A stretch of DNA of 64,000 bases from NCBI GenBank assembly GCA_963921825.1, contig OY997596.1:36385932-36449931 (forward strand), written 5' to 3'. This DNA comes from Erodium maritimum (taxonomy: Eukaryota > Streptophyta > Magnoliopsida > Geraniales > Geraniaceae). Positions 11,551 through 24,487 of this stretch are shown here, in pieces. The notes beneath the pieces are model-generated. The model did not search any database. It was given only the letters and a program-made list of their open reading frames with translations, and was not told the DNA's origin. A program made the position numbers and the translations under genes. Positions within the stretch are counted from its first letter, which is position 1; every line of letters begins with the position of its first letter.

Positions 11551-13800
11551 ATTACATATAGGAAGTAAAGAAAAAAAGGTGAGCCAAAGTCTGAATCCTT
11601 AGGTTCTTGACGCTAGCCCTATAGCTAATATATCTTCCTAATCTAGGGGAATAGGAATGGAGAAGATCCCCAGGAAGGTGATGGCAGACATGCAACTTAC
11701 AATGGTCATTTCCTGACTTGACCTGAAAATGCTCGTAGTATATGATATGAAGTGATACTGGGCATCTAGGGAGAACTACAAGAAATGAGGGAAACAGGGT
11801 GGCGGGTATGCACCGGCTATGACAGGGCGATGTATGTGTCCCCCCACACACCTCGTTGTTGGTTGGCCTACTCATTGACCCTAACGAGGCCACTTTACAT
11901 ACTTCGCCTTGGTGTTCTCCGGAGTAGTGAGTTCCTTCACCGGGATATGGACATGCAGACTTCTCTTCTTTTGGGTCAGGAGTAGGGTGGCGACTTTTGC
12001 ATCCGGGAGACATAACTTGATGGTACCCTTTTTGAATTGGTCAGCGGCCAGGACAAAGGGGATGATGATCGAGGGTTATAAGTTTCTTTTTCCAAGAATG
12101 TGTTTCTCTTGGTTAGGTAGGAGATCATGTGTCACAGGTGCCTCCCTTGGTCCTGTTCCCAAAGCTATGGGAAGTGGAGAATAGTGGTGAGGGGGTACAT
12201 GCTTCTGACTCAACGTATGTGCCGGCATTGTGGGTAGAAGATCTTGTGCCGGAGTGGGTGTCGGCAATCCCAACGGGTGTAGCATGGAAAAACGGTTGAC
12301 CGTGAAGTAGAAGGGTGTGGATTCTGGATCTAGTCCTTGACGGGGGTCCGCATCGAGCTAGAATGAGTCCGACCAGTCCTTACGAATTCCGCTCCTCAAG
12401 TTGGAAAGTACCCACGCCATGAGCAATAGGCCAAAGAGATGGACCTCATGAGGGTCCATAGGGTTCCATCGAGGGCATTCCCACCATAATGGTCTGTCCA
12501 ACTACAATGGAAGCACTAATAAGTGAATCACACATATTGCAATCGAACTCAGACCGATGTTTGATGTCCCGTGACAAGGATGAGTGTCGTTCGCCAAAAA
12601 GGGGTGGCCAAATCTTTCTATAAGTATACACTAACCGTGCCACCCTATGCTAGGCCGGCTAGGTCCGTGCGGACACCTACTTGAAAGCCTGTCTTAGAAG
12701 TAAGCCCGTCCTAGGAAAATCGGAGACTAGGAGTCATATTTGGAAAAAGGTAAGGAGTTCGGGTTGATTCTAGGTCGGGGTCCTCCAAAATTATGGAGCT
12801 TGTTTGAAGGACTTGGTTCTCCTCTTCTTATTTTGTCCGTTTCCACCTGAGAGGTGAAATAGAAGTCGTAAATGCACCATCCGAGATCCTTAATGACAAG
12901 GCCTTCGTTTTGTCAAACCTTTTCATTAGTTCTTCCATGGAACCCCGTCACAGATACGAGTCATGAGTAGTCGTCCTGCTAGTCCAAAAGTGGAGTATAG
13001 ATCACTTGGTCCTCTTCTTCGTCCATTTTGAAGGCATCAAAGTACTCGTAAAGGGAAAGAAGTGCCTCCATTAGAGGGTGGGTGCTCCCTTCGTGGCTTC
13101 CTCTCCAAGGGAGTTGAGCAAGTCGTTTTTTTGGAGAAAGAGTTGGTTTCGTCGACGATTCTTGAGGTAGACCATCCAGGAAGATGGTGGCGACATAGAA
13201 GACGGGTCCCGTCGGTCATATTGATGTTCAATAGGGCTCGTTAGTACAAATTTGATAGTCATCGAGTCTGATAGGAAGCTCTTAGTTGTCTAATGAGTGT
13301 AAAGGAGTGGCGAAGGCATATTTTCCATCACAACTCCCAAACGGGATTTGTAGATAGGTTGGAGACATTGGACCGAACCTTGTCCAACACAACGCTGGAA
13401 GTGATCGTTCGGTTTAAAGGTCGTGGGGGGGCTGCCGACAATGCAACGGGAAGTGGACGGAGGGAAAAGAGGAGGCTTGATGGACTTTCTTCCTGGGACG
13501 TGTTGATTTAATAAAATCGTGGGTGGGGGCGGAGGCATTCAGGAAGAAGCCACAGTGGCGGGCTCACGGGGGAGACAACATCCTGACCGAGGTGGCTCGT
13601 CACATGGGCGGAAAGCAGGACATTTGTTGCATCGGGGCGTGAGAAGGAGGTGAGGGCCATAGTTACTGCGAGGGAGATAGGATTGAAGAATTGGACGGCG
13701 AGCGGAAAATGGTTTAGTAGTGAACGACGCACAGTAAAAAATAAATAAATTGAGAGATCCCTAAACACCAAAAAAATACTTTGGGTTTTGTTAGAACACA
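11551..13800. other. Unassigned moderately GC-rich block
   Basis: Base composition is clearly higher in GC than the flanks (sharp change near 11550 and 13760) and both strands hold several short overlapping ORFs, which suggests a decayed element or captured coding DNA. I could not recognise any domain, terminal repeat or target duplication. Confidence 0.35.
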
Positions 13801-14149
13801 TCGATATATTTTTAAAAAGTTTAATTAAATAATCAAATATTAATTATTGAATTTCTATGGTATGCATATTTGTATATTCGTGTGTAAAAGAAAAAAGAAA
13901 GCTTGGATTTTTACTTGATCGTCAGTCTCTGCGTGTCCTGTTCTTTTTTTTTTTTTTTGACGAAATGCGTGTCCTGTTCTATTTCTCACTGGAAAAAGTA
14001 AAAACTAAAAGTGATCTAGGAAAGTAGAAAATTTTCCAGGTGATGAAAAGTCAAAGTCCAGGATGGTTCTGTGGAGGAGCAGCAAGGTCTGAGCCAAACA
14101 GGACACGGCGCCGAACAAAGATAGAGAAAGGCTAAACTTTTCTACTAAA

Positions 14150-14779
14150 AATTCTCTCCATTTCCACTTCGTATACACATCTTAGATTCACGCGTCCCAG
14201 AATCTCTTCCGTCGATTCTCACTTTCTTCTCTGGCTTTAAAAGGTTAGCTTCTGAAGATCTCATCCACGATCTACAAAATTTCCTTCGTTGATTAATCCA
14301 TTTTGAACTTACTTTGCGGAATCATCAAGTGGGTGATTTAGTTTTTTTGGCGTTGATTTTATTCCAACACAGTTTTTTTTCTTCTATATTTCTGGGTGAT
14401 ATTTTTCAGTTTATGTAGAAATGGGCTCCTTTTTATATCTGTGATTGGATTTCCTTGTTTGGGTTTCAGTATTATCCTTTTCTAAGATTGGGGTTTCTGT
14501 TGTTTTGATGGTTTTGTGCATTTACCATGATCAAGTGACAATTTTGCTATTTTGCTGAAATTGCCAACTATATGAGTTATCTTTTGTTGGGTTTAGTGAG
14601 AGTCAACAGTTGTAACTTGTAAGCCAGGGTTCTAGTTTTCAGGGAAAAAAAATATATTATTACTTATAATCTGCTTATCAGAGGTTTATTTGATTTGATC
14701 TTCGTGAATTTATAATTGGCCGGTGGTTTCTGGTCTCAGGATAAAAGGGTTTTGGGGGCCTAAGTCACATACATAGAGG
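14150..14779 (+). promoter_or_regulatory. 5' leader of the TOM1-like gene with a probable intron
   Basis: Pyrimidine-rich DNA from about 14150 looks like a plant 5' UTR. A donor AAAAG|GTTAGC at 14244 and an acceptor GTCTCAG ending at 14739 would remove a T-rich intron of about 496 bases and leave a short leader ahead of the ATG at 14780. Leader introns are usual in this kind of gene, but the exact sites here are inferred. Confidence 0.45.
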
Positions 14780-17700
14780 ATGACTAATAATGCAGCAGCC
14801 TGTGCCGAGAGGGCCACTAGTGATACGCTTATTGGTCCGGATTGGGCAATAAACATTGAGTTATGTGATATCATCAACATGGATCCTCGGTATGATCCTT
14901 TTCATTTCTAGTTTTTTGTCTGATAAATGGTTTTCTGTTACATCTTTGTTTTGTATATGTGGGTTATACTTAACTTAGCAATGTGTGTTCAATTGAATTT
15001 TTGAAACTGTGTTTGAAAAGATCATTCTTGTTTGGGATGGAGGATTGATTGAGGTTTAGTGCAGGGTTTTGTGTATGTGGTACAATGAACACTTTTGAAT
15101 CATTGCAATTGCTCTTACCCTTTTCTTGTTCTGTTTTGATATGTAAAATAGGTATTAGGTCACTACTACTGATATAGTTGGTTTACTATCTACCATAATG
15201 CATGATGAATTTAGCATATCATTTCTTTCATTTTGTTTGTCATTTCTTACTTCTTTGAGTTTTTAGTTCTTTTAGGGCTTTCAAAATCTTAAAATAGGTT
15301 TTAAGGATCCTAGAAGTTCAGACATGACTAACATTATAATCAAAGTAGTGATTCTCTAGTTCTCTTCAACTCTTCTCCAAGTTCAAAGTTTGCATATATC
15401 TTACAAATGCATGTACAAACATATTAGTAGGTACGTATATGATTTAACGCTATTTATTTATCCTCTAGAAACATCTTAATCTGCTGATGCCGCTAAGTGC
15501 ATACAGATACATTTTCTTTTATTGCTCTCAATGACCGAGATTTGTTTTTCTTCTACAATGTTATTCTTTTAGAGTGTAAACCTTGTGGTAAATGCTGATA
15601 TTTATTTCTACCCTCGAATTTGACTGGTACTGTAGGCAAGCAAAGGATGCTTTGAAGATACTGAAGAAACGTCTTGGCAGCAAAAATCCAAAAATACAAC
15701 TTCTGGCTCTTTTTGTTAGTATTCTCTCTCTTTCCAATCTAATTATGTGCTTTGCCATTTAGTTTTTTTAACCATATGGTCCTCATTGGACCACTCTTGA
15801 AGACTTCAAGATTCATTCACGACCAGACCATCTACAAAAATAAAGGAAAAACACCGAAGTACCAAAATAACACAAACCTAACAAATAACTAAATCAACAA
15901 AAATATGGTCAAATAGTATCATATGAAGTTTAGGTTCATCAAATTCCTCCACACTTAAGCCTTGCTCGCCCTTGAGTAAGTAAATAAGTAATATCTACTA
16001 TCTAAGATACCCTTCCAAGAAAAGCCCTCGATATCAACTCTGTAGGTAGACCTTAGTGTATTCGGTTATTTAAAGCTATAAAAATGCAAATGCGATGGGC
16101 ATTGTTCTAAAACAAAGTTCAAAGAATCAGAGGCGGATCCAGAGGGGTTAAGGGTATGCCATGGCATACCCTTAACAAATGAAAACGTAGTGTAATGGTA
16201 AAAGCTTGTCATACTCTTCTAAGCAACCCAGGTTCGATTCTCGTTCAAGGTAGTTATTTTTTTTGCTTTTTTGCTGCTGCAGATTACTTTGGGTTGACAT
16301 AATTAATTGGGCTTTAGTATTTATTAACAATTGGGCTGCTGCTTATTTAGTTGGGTTTAATATTTATTAACATTTGGGATACTAGCATTCAACCATTCAT
16401 GTTCTAATTACAAGAGAATTAGTAACTAATATCCGTGTCTATTCTTCTCTCCAAAACAAAAAAAGTTAAGCCTGTTCGTCTTCTTTCCCAAGCCATCAAC
16501 GCCGGCTGTTGCCAAACTCACTCCGGTATTATTTTTATGGTATTTATTCAAGCTTATGTGTTTTTAGTGGTTAAGTTATTAAGTTAAAGGTATGTTTTAG
16601 CTATAATGATCTATGTCTAATGTATGTTTTGTAATGACTTTTGTTGAGAAAGAAGTGTTTAACATATAACATCATTTGATAAAAAAAAACATATAACATC
16701 ACTAAGCATTTTCATTGTGATATTTGTTTGGAAAAACTCTGGGTCCAAACCTTTCTCAATGTTTCGTTTTAACATCCTAACCCAGACTAACGTTTCGTTA
16801 CAGTTCTATACACGAAAGGTTGGAACTTTTACAAAACCTAATATGAACCATTTAAATTAACGATTTCGTTAACATGGGAAGTGAAAAGTCGAAACTACAA
16901 CTCCATTCATGTTAACCTTTCAGCTCATCTTTCCCAAAATAATGCATTATTTTGAATTTCAGTGTTGAAAAATTGTTGGATATGTATACTAAGTGTTCTA
17001 ATTGCATGTTGAACGGGCATGGGGAGTTGAAAGGTTAATGTGAATGGAGGGGTAGTTTCGACTTTTCACTTCTCATGTCAACGAAATCGTTAATTTAAAC
17101 GGTTCCTATCAGGTTTTGTAAAAGTTCCAACCTTTCGTGTATGGAACTGTAACGAAACGTTGGTCTGGGTTAGGACGTTAAAACGATACATTCAAGAAGG
17201 TTAGGAACCAGAGTTATCCCTATTTGTTTTTGATAATGTAATGGTCAAATATTTATTTTTGACTTTTATATATTTACTGCTTGTCTATGGCATACCCTGA
17301 CATAAATTCCTGGATCCGCCTCTGCAAAGAATGTCAAACACTCAAACCTAGAGAGTTCATGAATTTCTTAGAATGTCCACTTATTTCTATAATTGGTATA
17401 TCCAAGAGATTGTGCTAATTGGTTCACACCCTTCATGCCTTTTATCCATTAACATATAATCTTCACTAAAGAATTCATGCATAAAGGTTATTTTTTTTGA
17501 AGTACTCGTACAAGTTCAAAAAAAAAAAGAAGATTCCAATAATACTCGGTTTTGCCTCATCACAATCCCCCAAATTGAACAAGACATGTAATCAATTCCC
17601 AGTCTCACTTTCTTCCAAAAGATAAATCATGTGCAAATAACCACCTTCCAACTCAAATCCATAAAGACAACTAACACTCTCAAAAACATGCAAAAATAGA

Positions 17701-20700
17701 CAATATTCATGAGAAAACAAAGAAAATAAAAATGGATGCACCTGAATTTATTCTAAATACAAAGACTACATATGGTAAATACCCCCCGTTCAAATAAAAT
17801 CCCCACCCACCCCCATCACAACCAGCCAACACTCTGAAAAATGTGCAGAAATATACAAGTACCATCAAGCTATTCATGAGAAAACAAAGAAAATAAAAAC
17901 GCATGCACCTGAATTTGTTCTAAATACAAGATGATACATATGATAAATTGACCGGGGCACATTTTAACCATATCAAGTTTAGACTTATCAAGAAAAGGTC
18001 GTGCTTGGTACACTCTAATTGAAAGGAATGGAATGCCCATTTTTATTTCCTTACTCACATTTTACACTAAATATTTAAAAAAAATATAATTAGTGTAAAA
18101 ATATGAGGCAAATAAAATTGTTCTGTTCTTGTCATGTGTGTACTATATGTAAAAGTAGATTAAATGGTGTGTAAATAAATATTTTTTTTGCTAGAATTTA
18201 AATTTCATTTGGCTATATACCAAACACTGTAAAATTTCAATAATTTTCCTTTTCCAAGGTACTCTGAAATATCATTTCATTCCATTTCGTTCTTCTTAAC
18301 AAACGTAACCTAATTGTTACAAGTAGCCGCATATCATAGAAGTTGAACAACCATGTTCTTGGTTTCAAGTTATAGGCTTGCCTGTTTTTATTAACAAGAA
18401 GATACTAGCCATATTGTCATACTAATAACATTTCTGAAATGATTTGACTTAGGTATTGGAAACTTTAAGCAAAAATTGTGGTGAGAGTATTGTTCAGCAG
18501 ATTGTTGAGCGCAATATCTTACAAGAAATGGTGAAAATGGTGAAAAAGAAGGTGATTGTTTTCTTCTGACCCCTGTGTAGATTTTGCATCATTTTCTCTA
18601 GTTAGCTACCAACTCAACTCTCCTATATTCTTATCTCAACATAATCTAATTGTGCAGCCAGATTTGAATGTGAGGGAAAAGATACTCATTTTGATAGATT
18701 CATGGCAAGAAGCTTTGGGGGGACAACATGGAAGGTATCCCCAGTACTATGCTGCATATAATGATTTGAAGGTAATTGCTTTAAGAATCTTTATGTTTTT
18801 CTTTTGTGACTAATATCTATTTTATACTATTTCGTAAGCTGAAACTTGCACTAAGCATTATGAAACAACAATCACCTCGTGCTATAGTCACCATGTCTGT
18901 ATGAAAAGTTTACTTCTGCTACTCTAGTAATGTTTCATAGGCTGTCCAGGACATATATTCCCAACCTTTTGTATATACTATAAGCAGACAGTTATGTACG
19001 TGATCAATGGGACCTCAATATTTAGAGCAAGGATTTGAAGTTTCAGCTAGTTTGTGGTCTACCAATAAACCAATTTAGTTATGCTGGCTCCTTTGTTATA
19101 TCTGATTTTTTTTGGCCTCTTTAAGTACCTAGCATTTGATTGTGCTTGCACTAATCGATATTAAATATATGGGTTAATTGTCCAAAACTACACTAAAGTT
19201 TTGTCCACAAATGGATGCATGCACAAAGTTTTGTCCACGCTGTGTGGCTATACTAAAGTTTCGCCCACCGACTTCTGTTAGAAAAATGGACGGAATATGC
19301 CGTTTCTGTTATGCATGTGACCTCATTTGCTATTTAAGGGTGAAATGAAATTACCATTTTACTAACATTTGAACCCTTTGACTTTTGTAGGGGAATAAAA
19401 CTGTTACTTTAAAAATTAAAAATGATTTTTATTAAAAACTAAAACTGATTTTTAATTAAAATTTTATTTTTAAATAAAAACTGATTTTTAAATAAAAACT
19501 GAATTTTAAATAATAAATTGAATTTTAATTAAAATTTGATTTTTAAATAAAACTGAATTGTAAAAAAATAAACTGAATTTTAATTAAAAATGATTTTTTA
19601 AAAAAAACTAAACGGATTTTTAATTAAAAATTTATTAAGGATTTAATGAAGTAAGGGGTATATTCATCTTTTAATTCATCAGTCTAAATTTGAATTGAAC
19701 CACATAAGGGTAAATTTGTCATTTCAGTACCTCCAGTTACATTTTTCTGACAAAAGTCGGTGGACGAAACTTTAGGGTAGCCACACAGTGTGGACAAAAC
19801 TTTGTGCATACATCCATTTGTGGACAAAACTTTAGTGTAGTTTTGAACAATTAACCCTTAAAGTTTTGTCCACAAACGGATGCATGCATAAAGTTTTGTC
19901 CACGCTTTGTGGGTGCACTGAAGTTTTGTCCACCGACTTTTTTTTTTTAGAAAAACGTATTGCCCACACAACTATAGAATGCATTATGTATTGCCCACAC
20001 AACCATAGAATGCATTAATTGCCCACACAACTTTAGAATGCATTATGCACTTCCCACAAATCTAATTAGTTCGTGAAGAACTGCCCAGTCCATCCATTCT
20101 GAACATCCCTGTTACGTTTTTCTTAAAAAGTCGATGGACAAAACTTTATGCATGCATCCGTTTGTGGACAAAACTTTAATGTAATTTTAGACAATTAACC
20201 CTAAATATAATATTTCTGCTGCTCTCTCTTTTGTCTTCTGAAAATTCTACGTGAAGGATTTTTGTTTTGACAGTATATGCATTTTGTAAATATCATGTCC
20301 TCATTGATAAAGTTTACTAATTGCAGTCAGTGCTAGTTCATAACCAAGTTTTAGTGAGTGAATTTGACTATGTCTGGGATTCTTTGAATAAGAAGTCTTT
20401 GAAGGAAACTTATCTGATATTTTACAGTCTGCTGGAGTCGAATTTCCACCTCATGAAGAGAACACTGTGCCATTCTTTACTCCGCCCCAAGTAGAACCTG
20501 TAGTTCAGTCTGCTTCAGTATATGAGGATGTTGCCACTCAGGCATCCCTCCAGGATGATGATTCTGCTCTCAGGTAATTTCCTTGACTATATCTTCCGAC
20601 ACGTTTCTTCAGCTTCTGTACTTTTTTATGTGTTGCATTTGTACATTAGGCATAGTCTAAAATCATGGCCGACCCTCTTCTTCTCAGACCTGAAATCAGA

Positions 20701-23700
20701 TGGGTTGGCCTTTCCCATTGGTAGTTTGCAAAATTATCAAATCCATAGTGTATGCATAGTTCTCCCGAGAAATTCTAACCGGTTCAACAGGTGGGCTTTG
20801 CCCATCTCTTTGAATGTCAGTTCTGATACCTATGTGTCGCGCGTGAAAGCTATGCATGATGATGTATGTACCTGCCAGAATTTTTTATTTTTAGCCTGGT
20901 TGAGAAGCAAGAAATTTTTTGCTTGCCTGGGTGGCCAAAAGTTGAGCACAAGATTGAACTTTCACCTTTCTTATGGCTTCAAAAATGACATACTCTGACC
21001 TAGCAGTCTTACAAATTTCTCGTTAAATTTTAATACTGTTCAGGTTATCCCACACCGGAAAAATATGGATCAAGTTATCTTTTTATATTCTAGTTGGACC
21101 CTCTGTTTAATTGTTTGAACTTTTGAGTTGTAGTAAGTTTAACATGATATTGAAATCTGATTGATTGAGTTTTGCCGCCTCCCCCTGTTGTCTTCAGTAC
21201 ATATGTTGGATGTGTTTCTTGTTATGCTCCACGTGCAAGGCTTGTTGTGTTGCTGACCTGCACGTGAGAGGAAGTGTTGTAGTTGTCCCATGTGGAAAGA
21301 ATGTGGATCAAGTGGCCTCTTTATGTACTAGTTGGGCCCTCCACCTAATAGCCTAAGCCTTGGGACTGGTGTGAGTAACAATGATTAAAGAACTACAAAC
21401 TCATATTAGTCGTTCCATTAAAAAATAGATTTAATGAAAAAAAATCAGGTGTCATAACGAAACGTATCTGAGTTGGTGCTTCATAGGTCTTAAATTACTA
21501 GATTAGTGAACAAGGTATTTTATGTATTTCTGTGTGTTTTTAGTTATAGTGGATGCATGGGCACTATGAGAAAAATCTCCTTATTGGTTTTATATTTATA
21601 AGCAGCTCAGAAGAGATGCAGACTGCTAGGGGACTGGCAGACATATTAAATGACATGCTCGGTGCATTGGATACAAGAGATCGGGAGGTACTATCTTTCT
21701 TGACCCTTGTTATATTTTCTTATGGGATAATTGTCCAAAACTACCCTAAAGTTTCGTCCACAAACGAGTTGATGCACACAGTTTCGTCCACGCTGTGTGG
21801 CTACCCTGGAGTTTTGTCCACAACTTTTTTAGTTGACGTAATAGGGATGTTCAGAATGATGGTCTGGGGCCTTTGGGCAGTGCTTCCCGGATTGAATAGA
21901 AGCGTGGACAAAACTTCAATGCACCCACAAAAGCGTGGACAAAACTTCAGGGTAGCCACACAACGTGGACAAAACTTTGTGCATCAACTCATTTGTGGAC
22001 GAAACTTTAGGGTAGTTTTGGACAATTATCCCTTTTCTTATTATGGCTATGATTAACTTTTATATTGTAGTTTAATAATCATGCATTTTGATTTGTAGTG
22101 TGGTTCATTGAGTAATTTTACATGTGATGTATCATTCGAGTTTATTTATTTATTTTATTTTATTTTATTTTTTTATATATCCAAACTAGGAAGATTTAAT
22201 GTCATTGTCGAGAATGTAGCTCTTGTAAACTGCGAGTTCCGGAAATAATGCGTTTCCTAGTTTTATGTGATGCTTGTGATACTGCATACCATTTGCAAAT
22301 ACCGGTTGTTGAATATATCACATACGCTTTGAAGCTCAGATTTTGTTGGCATTTTTTGTAGGGTTAATTGTCCAAAACTACATTAAAGTTTTGTCCACAA
22401 ACGGATGCATGCATAACGTTTTGTCCACAACTTTTTTAGTTTTGATGTAATAGGAATGTTCAGAATGATGGTCTGGGTAGTACTTCCTGGATTCAATAGA
22501 TTTGTGAGCAATACATAATGCACCCACAAAGCGTGGACAAAACTTCAATGCACCCACAAAAGCGTGGACAAAACTTTATGCATGCATCCATTTGTGGACA
22601 AAACTTTAATTTAGTTTTGGTCAATTAACCCTTTTATATATGTATGACTTGAACCTAAGATCTTGATAAAGGGAAACCAGTTGTCTATCACTTGGTTCAA
22701 GTGCTGAATAGGTGTTGGCCTTTGATTGAAATCGACATATATACGCTTTAGGTGTTCTTTTTTCTTTTTGCAAGCACAGTGGAATGATTGTTTTTGCTGA
22801 TAATATGACCACAGAGCGTAAAGCAGGAAGTGATTGTTGATCTTGTGGAGCAGTGCCGTAATTATCAAAACCGCACCATGCTGCTTGTGAATGATGCCGT
22901 GTAAGAATTTGAAGCATATTGCAATCTGCAAGTCCTCTTCAGTTTCAACCTGTATTAATGAGTCTTTTTGTTTTTTTGTGTACGTAGAGATGAGGAAGTC
23001 TTGTGTCAGGCATTGGCATTGAATGATAGCTTACAGAATGTACTTAGGCGGCATGATGACATTGCTAAAGGAACACCGACTGCTGCTGCTGCTGCTGAAA
23101 CAGAAACGGTGACCCCTGTCGTGCCTCGTGTTACAGAAACGGTGACCCCAGTCGTGCCTCATGTTACAGAAGCGGTGACCCCAGTTGTGCCCTTTGTTAA
23201 TCTGAACTATGAGGATGAGGATGATGATGAGTCAGATGATGACTTCTCCCACTTGGCCCACAGGTGATGAAGCTTTCTGAGAATATGATGCACTTAACTT
23301 AGTTCTTTCCATGTAATATCTGTTCCTTAATTATAGATGGCTTGTTATGTGTAGTGTTGACATTAGTATGATGTGGTTGAATTCATCTGAACTAATTTCT
23401 TCATAATATAGGTCGTCCAGAGATCATTCTCAAGGACAGAAGAGGACTCCCTCATTTCTTCCTCCCCCTCCACCCCCATGGATGAAGCCAGATGCTGGCA
23501 TGGTTGATTATCTCAGTGGTGATGCCTACAAATCCGAAGAGGCTGTTGGAAGTCGTTCCAACACCCAATCTCTGCCCCCAACACCTGCTCATTCCACAAA
23601 CTCGGCCAGCTCGTCATCACCTCTATACGATGAAGCGAGCAAATCTAAGCCTCGGGAATCCCTTCCGCCACCACCGTCCAGGTATAATCAGAGACAAGAG

Positions 23701-23880
23701 TTTTTTGACCAAAATGCTCCCACTTCAAGTACAAGTAGTGCCCCATATGAAGGCCTAGTGGGACAGGCCCGGAATCTGTCCCTTAATTCCACCAAACAGG
23801 TGAAACAGGAAGACGCACTCTTTAAAGACCTTGTGGATTTTGCAAAAGCCAAGTCATCCAAAACCAACAGATCATATTGA
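14780..23880 (+). CDS. TOL: TOM1-like (TOL) VHS/GAT protein, nine coding exons
   Basis: CDS joins 14780..14889, 15636..15714, 18453..18551, 18658..18771, 20428..20573, 21606..21687, 22815..22900, 22988..23263, 23412..23880; 486 residues, phase consistent at every GT-AG junction. Residues ~8-140 form the VHS domain ([69 protein letters not shown]). Residues ~178-265 form the GAT domain ([43 protein letters not shown]). An acidic stretch (~310-328), proline-rich PPPPPPW (~350) and a C-terminal [10 protein letters not shown] follow. TOL proteins bind ubiquitinated membrane cargo and act with ESCRT on early endosomes in plants; that role is known for the family, not shown here. The layout is closest to the TOL3/4/5 type. 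Three 33-bp coding repeats sit in exon 8. Introns 2, 4 and 6 are enlarged by transposons. Confidence 0.93.
16184..16252 (+). other. tRNA-like stretch (A- and B-box) inside the hAT element
   Basis: GTAGTGTAATGGTAAAAGC resembles the A-box half of a tRNA gene, and GGTTCGATTCT at 16231-16241 matches a B-box. A full cloverleaf was not found, so this is a tRNA-derived relic rather than a functional tRNA. Confidence 0.4.
16730..17220. mobile_element. Foldback MITE with 9-bp duplication, nested in the hAT element
   Basis: The 9-bp direct repeat TATTTGTTT flanks it (16721-16729 and 17221-17229). Its arms are long inverted repeats (left begins GGAAAAACTCTGGGTCC; right end in reverse begins GGGATAACTCTGGTTCC) sharing stretches such as ACGAAAGGTTGGAACTTTTAC. 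The 9-bp duplication points to Mutator-type mobilisation. It inserted after the surrounding hAT element. Confidence 0.82.
17640..17950. repeat. Diverged tandem duplication, period about 166 bp
   Basis: The stretch around 17708-17781 recurs at 17875-17945: both contain CATGAGAAAACAAAGAAAAT followed by GCACCTGAATTT and CTAAATACAA. It lies within TOL intron 2. Confidence 0.65.
19171..20201. mobile_element. Tandem dimer of a foldback MITE (family 1, copies A and B) in TOL intron 4
   Basis: Copy A runs 19171-19857, from GGGTTAATTGTCC to its inverse GAACAATTAACCC. It is followed directly by a second copy lacking its outer left ~24 bases, which ends ACAATTAACCC at 20201. The compound is flanked by TAAATATAT (19162-19170) and TAAATATAA (20202-20210), 8 of 9 identical. 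Copy A alone has no duplication of its own. The interior of copy A is AT-rich with short GATTTTTAATTAAAA repeats. Confidence 0.78.
21724..22032. mobile_element. Foldback MITE family 1, copy C, in TOL intron 6
   Basis: Ends GGGATAATTGTCC and its exact inverse; flanked by a perfect 9-bp duplication TTTTCTTAT (21715-21723 and 22033-22041). The arms carry repeated GTGGACAAAACTT blocks as in the other copies. No coding capacity. Confidence 0.88.
22361..22631. mobile_element. Foldback MITE family 1, copy D, in TOL intron 6
   Basis: Ends GGGTTAATTGTCC and TCAATTAACCC; flanks TTTTTTGTA and TTTTATATA agree at 7 of 9 positions, so this looks like an older insertion than copy C 330 bases upstream. Confidence 0.75.
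23103..23201 (+). repeat. Three 33-bp coding minisatellite units in TOL exon 8
   Basis: Units at 23103-23135, 23136-23168 and 23169-23201 each encode an 11-residue repeat of the form [11 protein letters not shown]. They lie between the GAT domain and the acidic stretch. Length is a multiple of three, so the frame is kept. Confidence 0.92.
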
Positions 23881-23988
23881 TTGACCCGAGCTGGTGGGTA
23901 CGGGTTGTTCTTTGCTGGTATAGCTGATGGATATTGTTAGTGTAAGAGGTATTGTATCAGATCATGAGACTTTTGACCGGTTACTTTG

Positions 23989-23994
23989 AATAAA
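23989..23994 (+). terminator. Probable polyadenylation signal of the TOL gene
   Basis: AATAAA occurs about 110 bases after the TGA stop at 23878-23880, a normal plant 3' UTR distance. Confidence 0.5.
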
Positions 23995-23999
23995 CGTTG

Positions 24000-24456
24000 G
24001 TTGGACTTTCTGGGCATGTGTTGTGTCATTGTATCATACTGAACTATTTATTTGGTGTAATCAGATTGCTTCCTCCTTTTTTCATTGCTGTGCTGTCATT
24101 GCCTGATTTTGTGTGCGTAACATGGGACTTTTATTGATGCGAAAATAGTGGAACATGTATTGGAAATAAAGTAGAGGATCGAAAATTAAAAGGTTGAGGC
24201 TATCTTTTAACTCGTAGGTGTGGAACGCTCGATCCTATAACACAATATCTGGTAATACCATGGGTTAAGAGGAGGCTGACTCTTATTGTTGAGGCGATAT
24301 CAAGGAACTTCAATATATTTCTTGGCTCGACTTGATACTCGTGGAGGTAGACTAGGGAAAGTTGTGGGTTGTACGAGATGTCTGGGAGAACTCGAGGCAA
24401 ATGGGGGATCGTGGCTTCGGGCTCACATTGAGCATAACAGGGCGGAGTGTGTGTGT

Positions 24457-24487
<31 letters not shown>

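Larger units (their letters stand above)
16128..17324. mobile_element. Non-autonomous hAT-type element in TOL intron 2
   Basis: Inverted ends CAGAGGCGGATCCAG and CTGGATCCGCCTCTG are flanked by a perfect 8-bp duplication CAAAGAAT (16120-16127 and 17325-17332). An 8-bp duplication with CAG...CTG ends is characteristic of the hAT superfamily. The element carries no transposase ORF. It contains a nested element at 16730-17220 and a tRNA-like stretch near its left end. Confidence 0.85.

Noticed and set aside
16184..16252. Functional tRNA gene
   Set aside because: A- and B-box-like motifs exist but no full cloverleaf or acceptor stem could be drawn.
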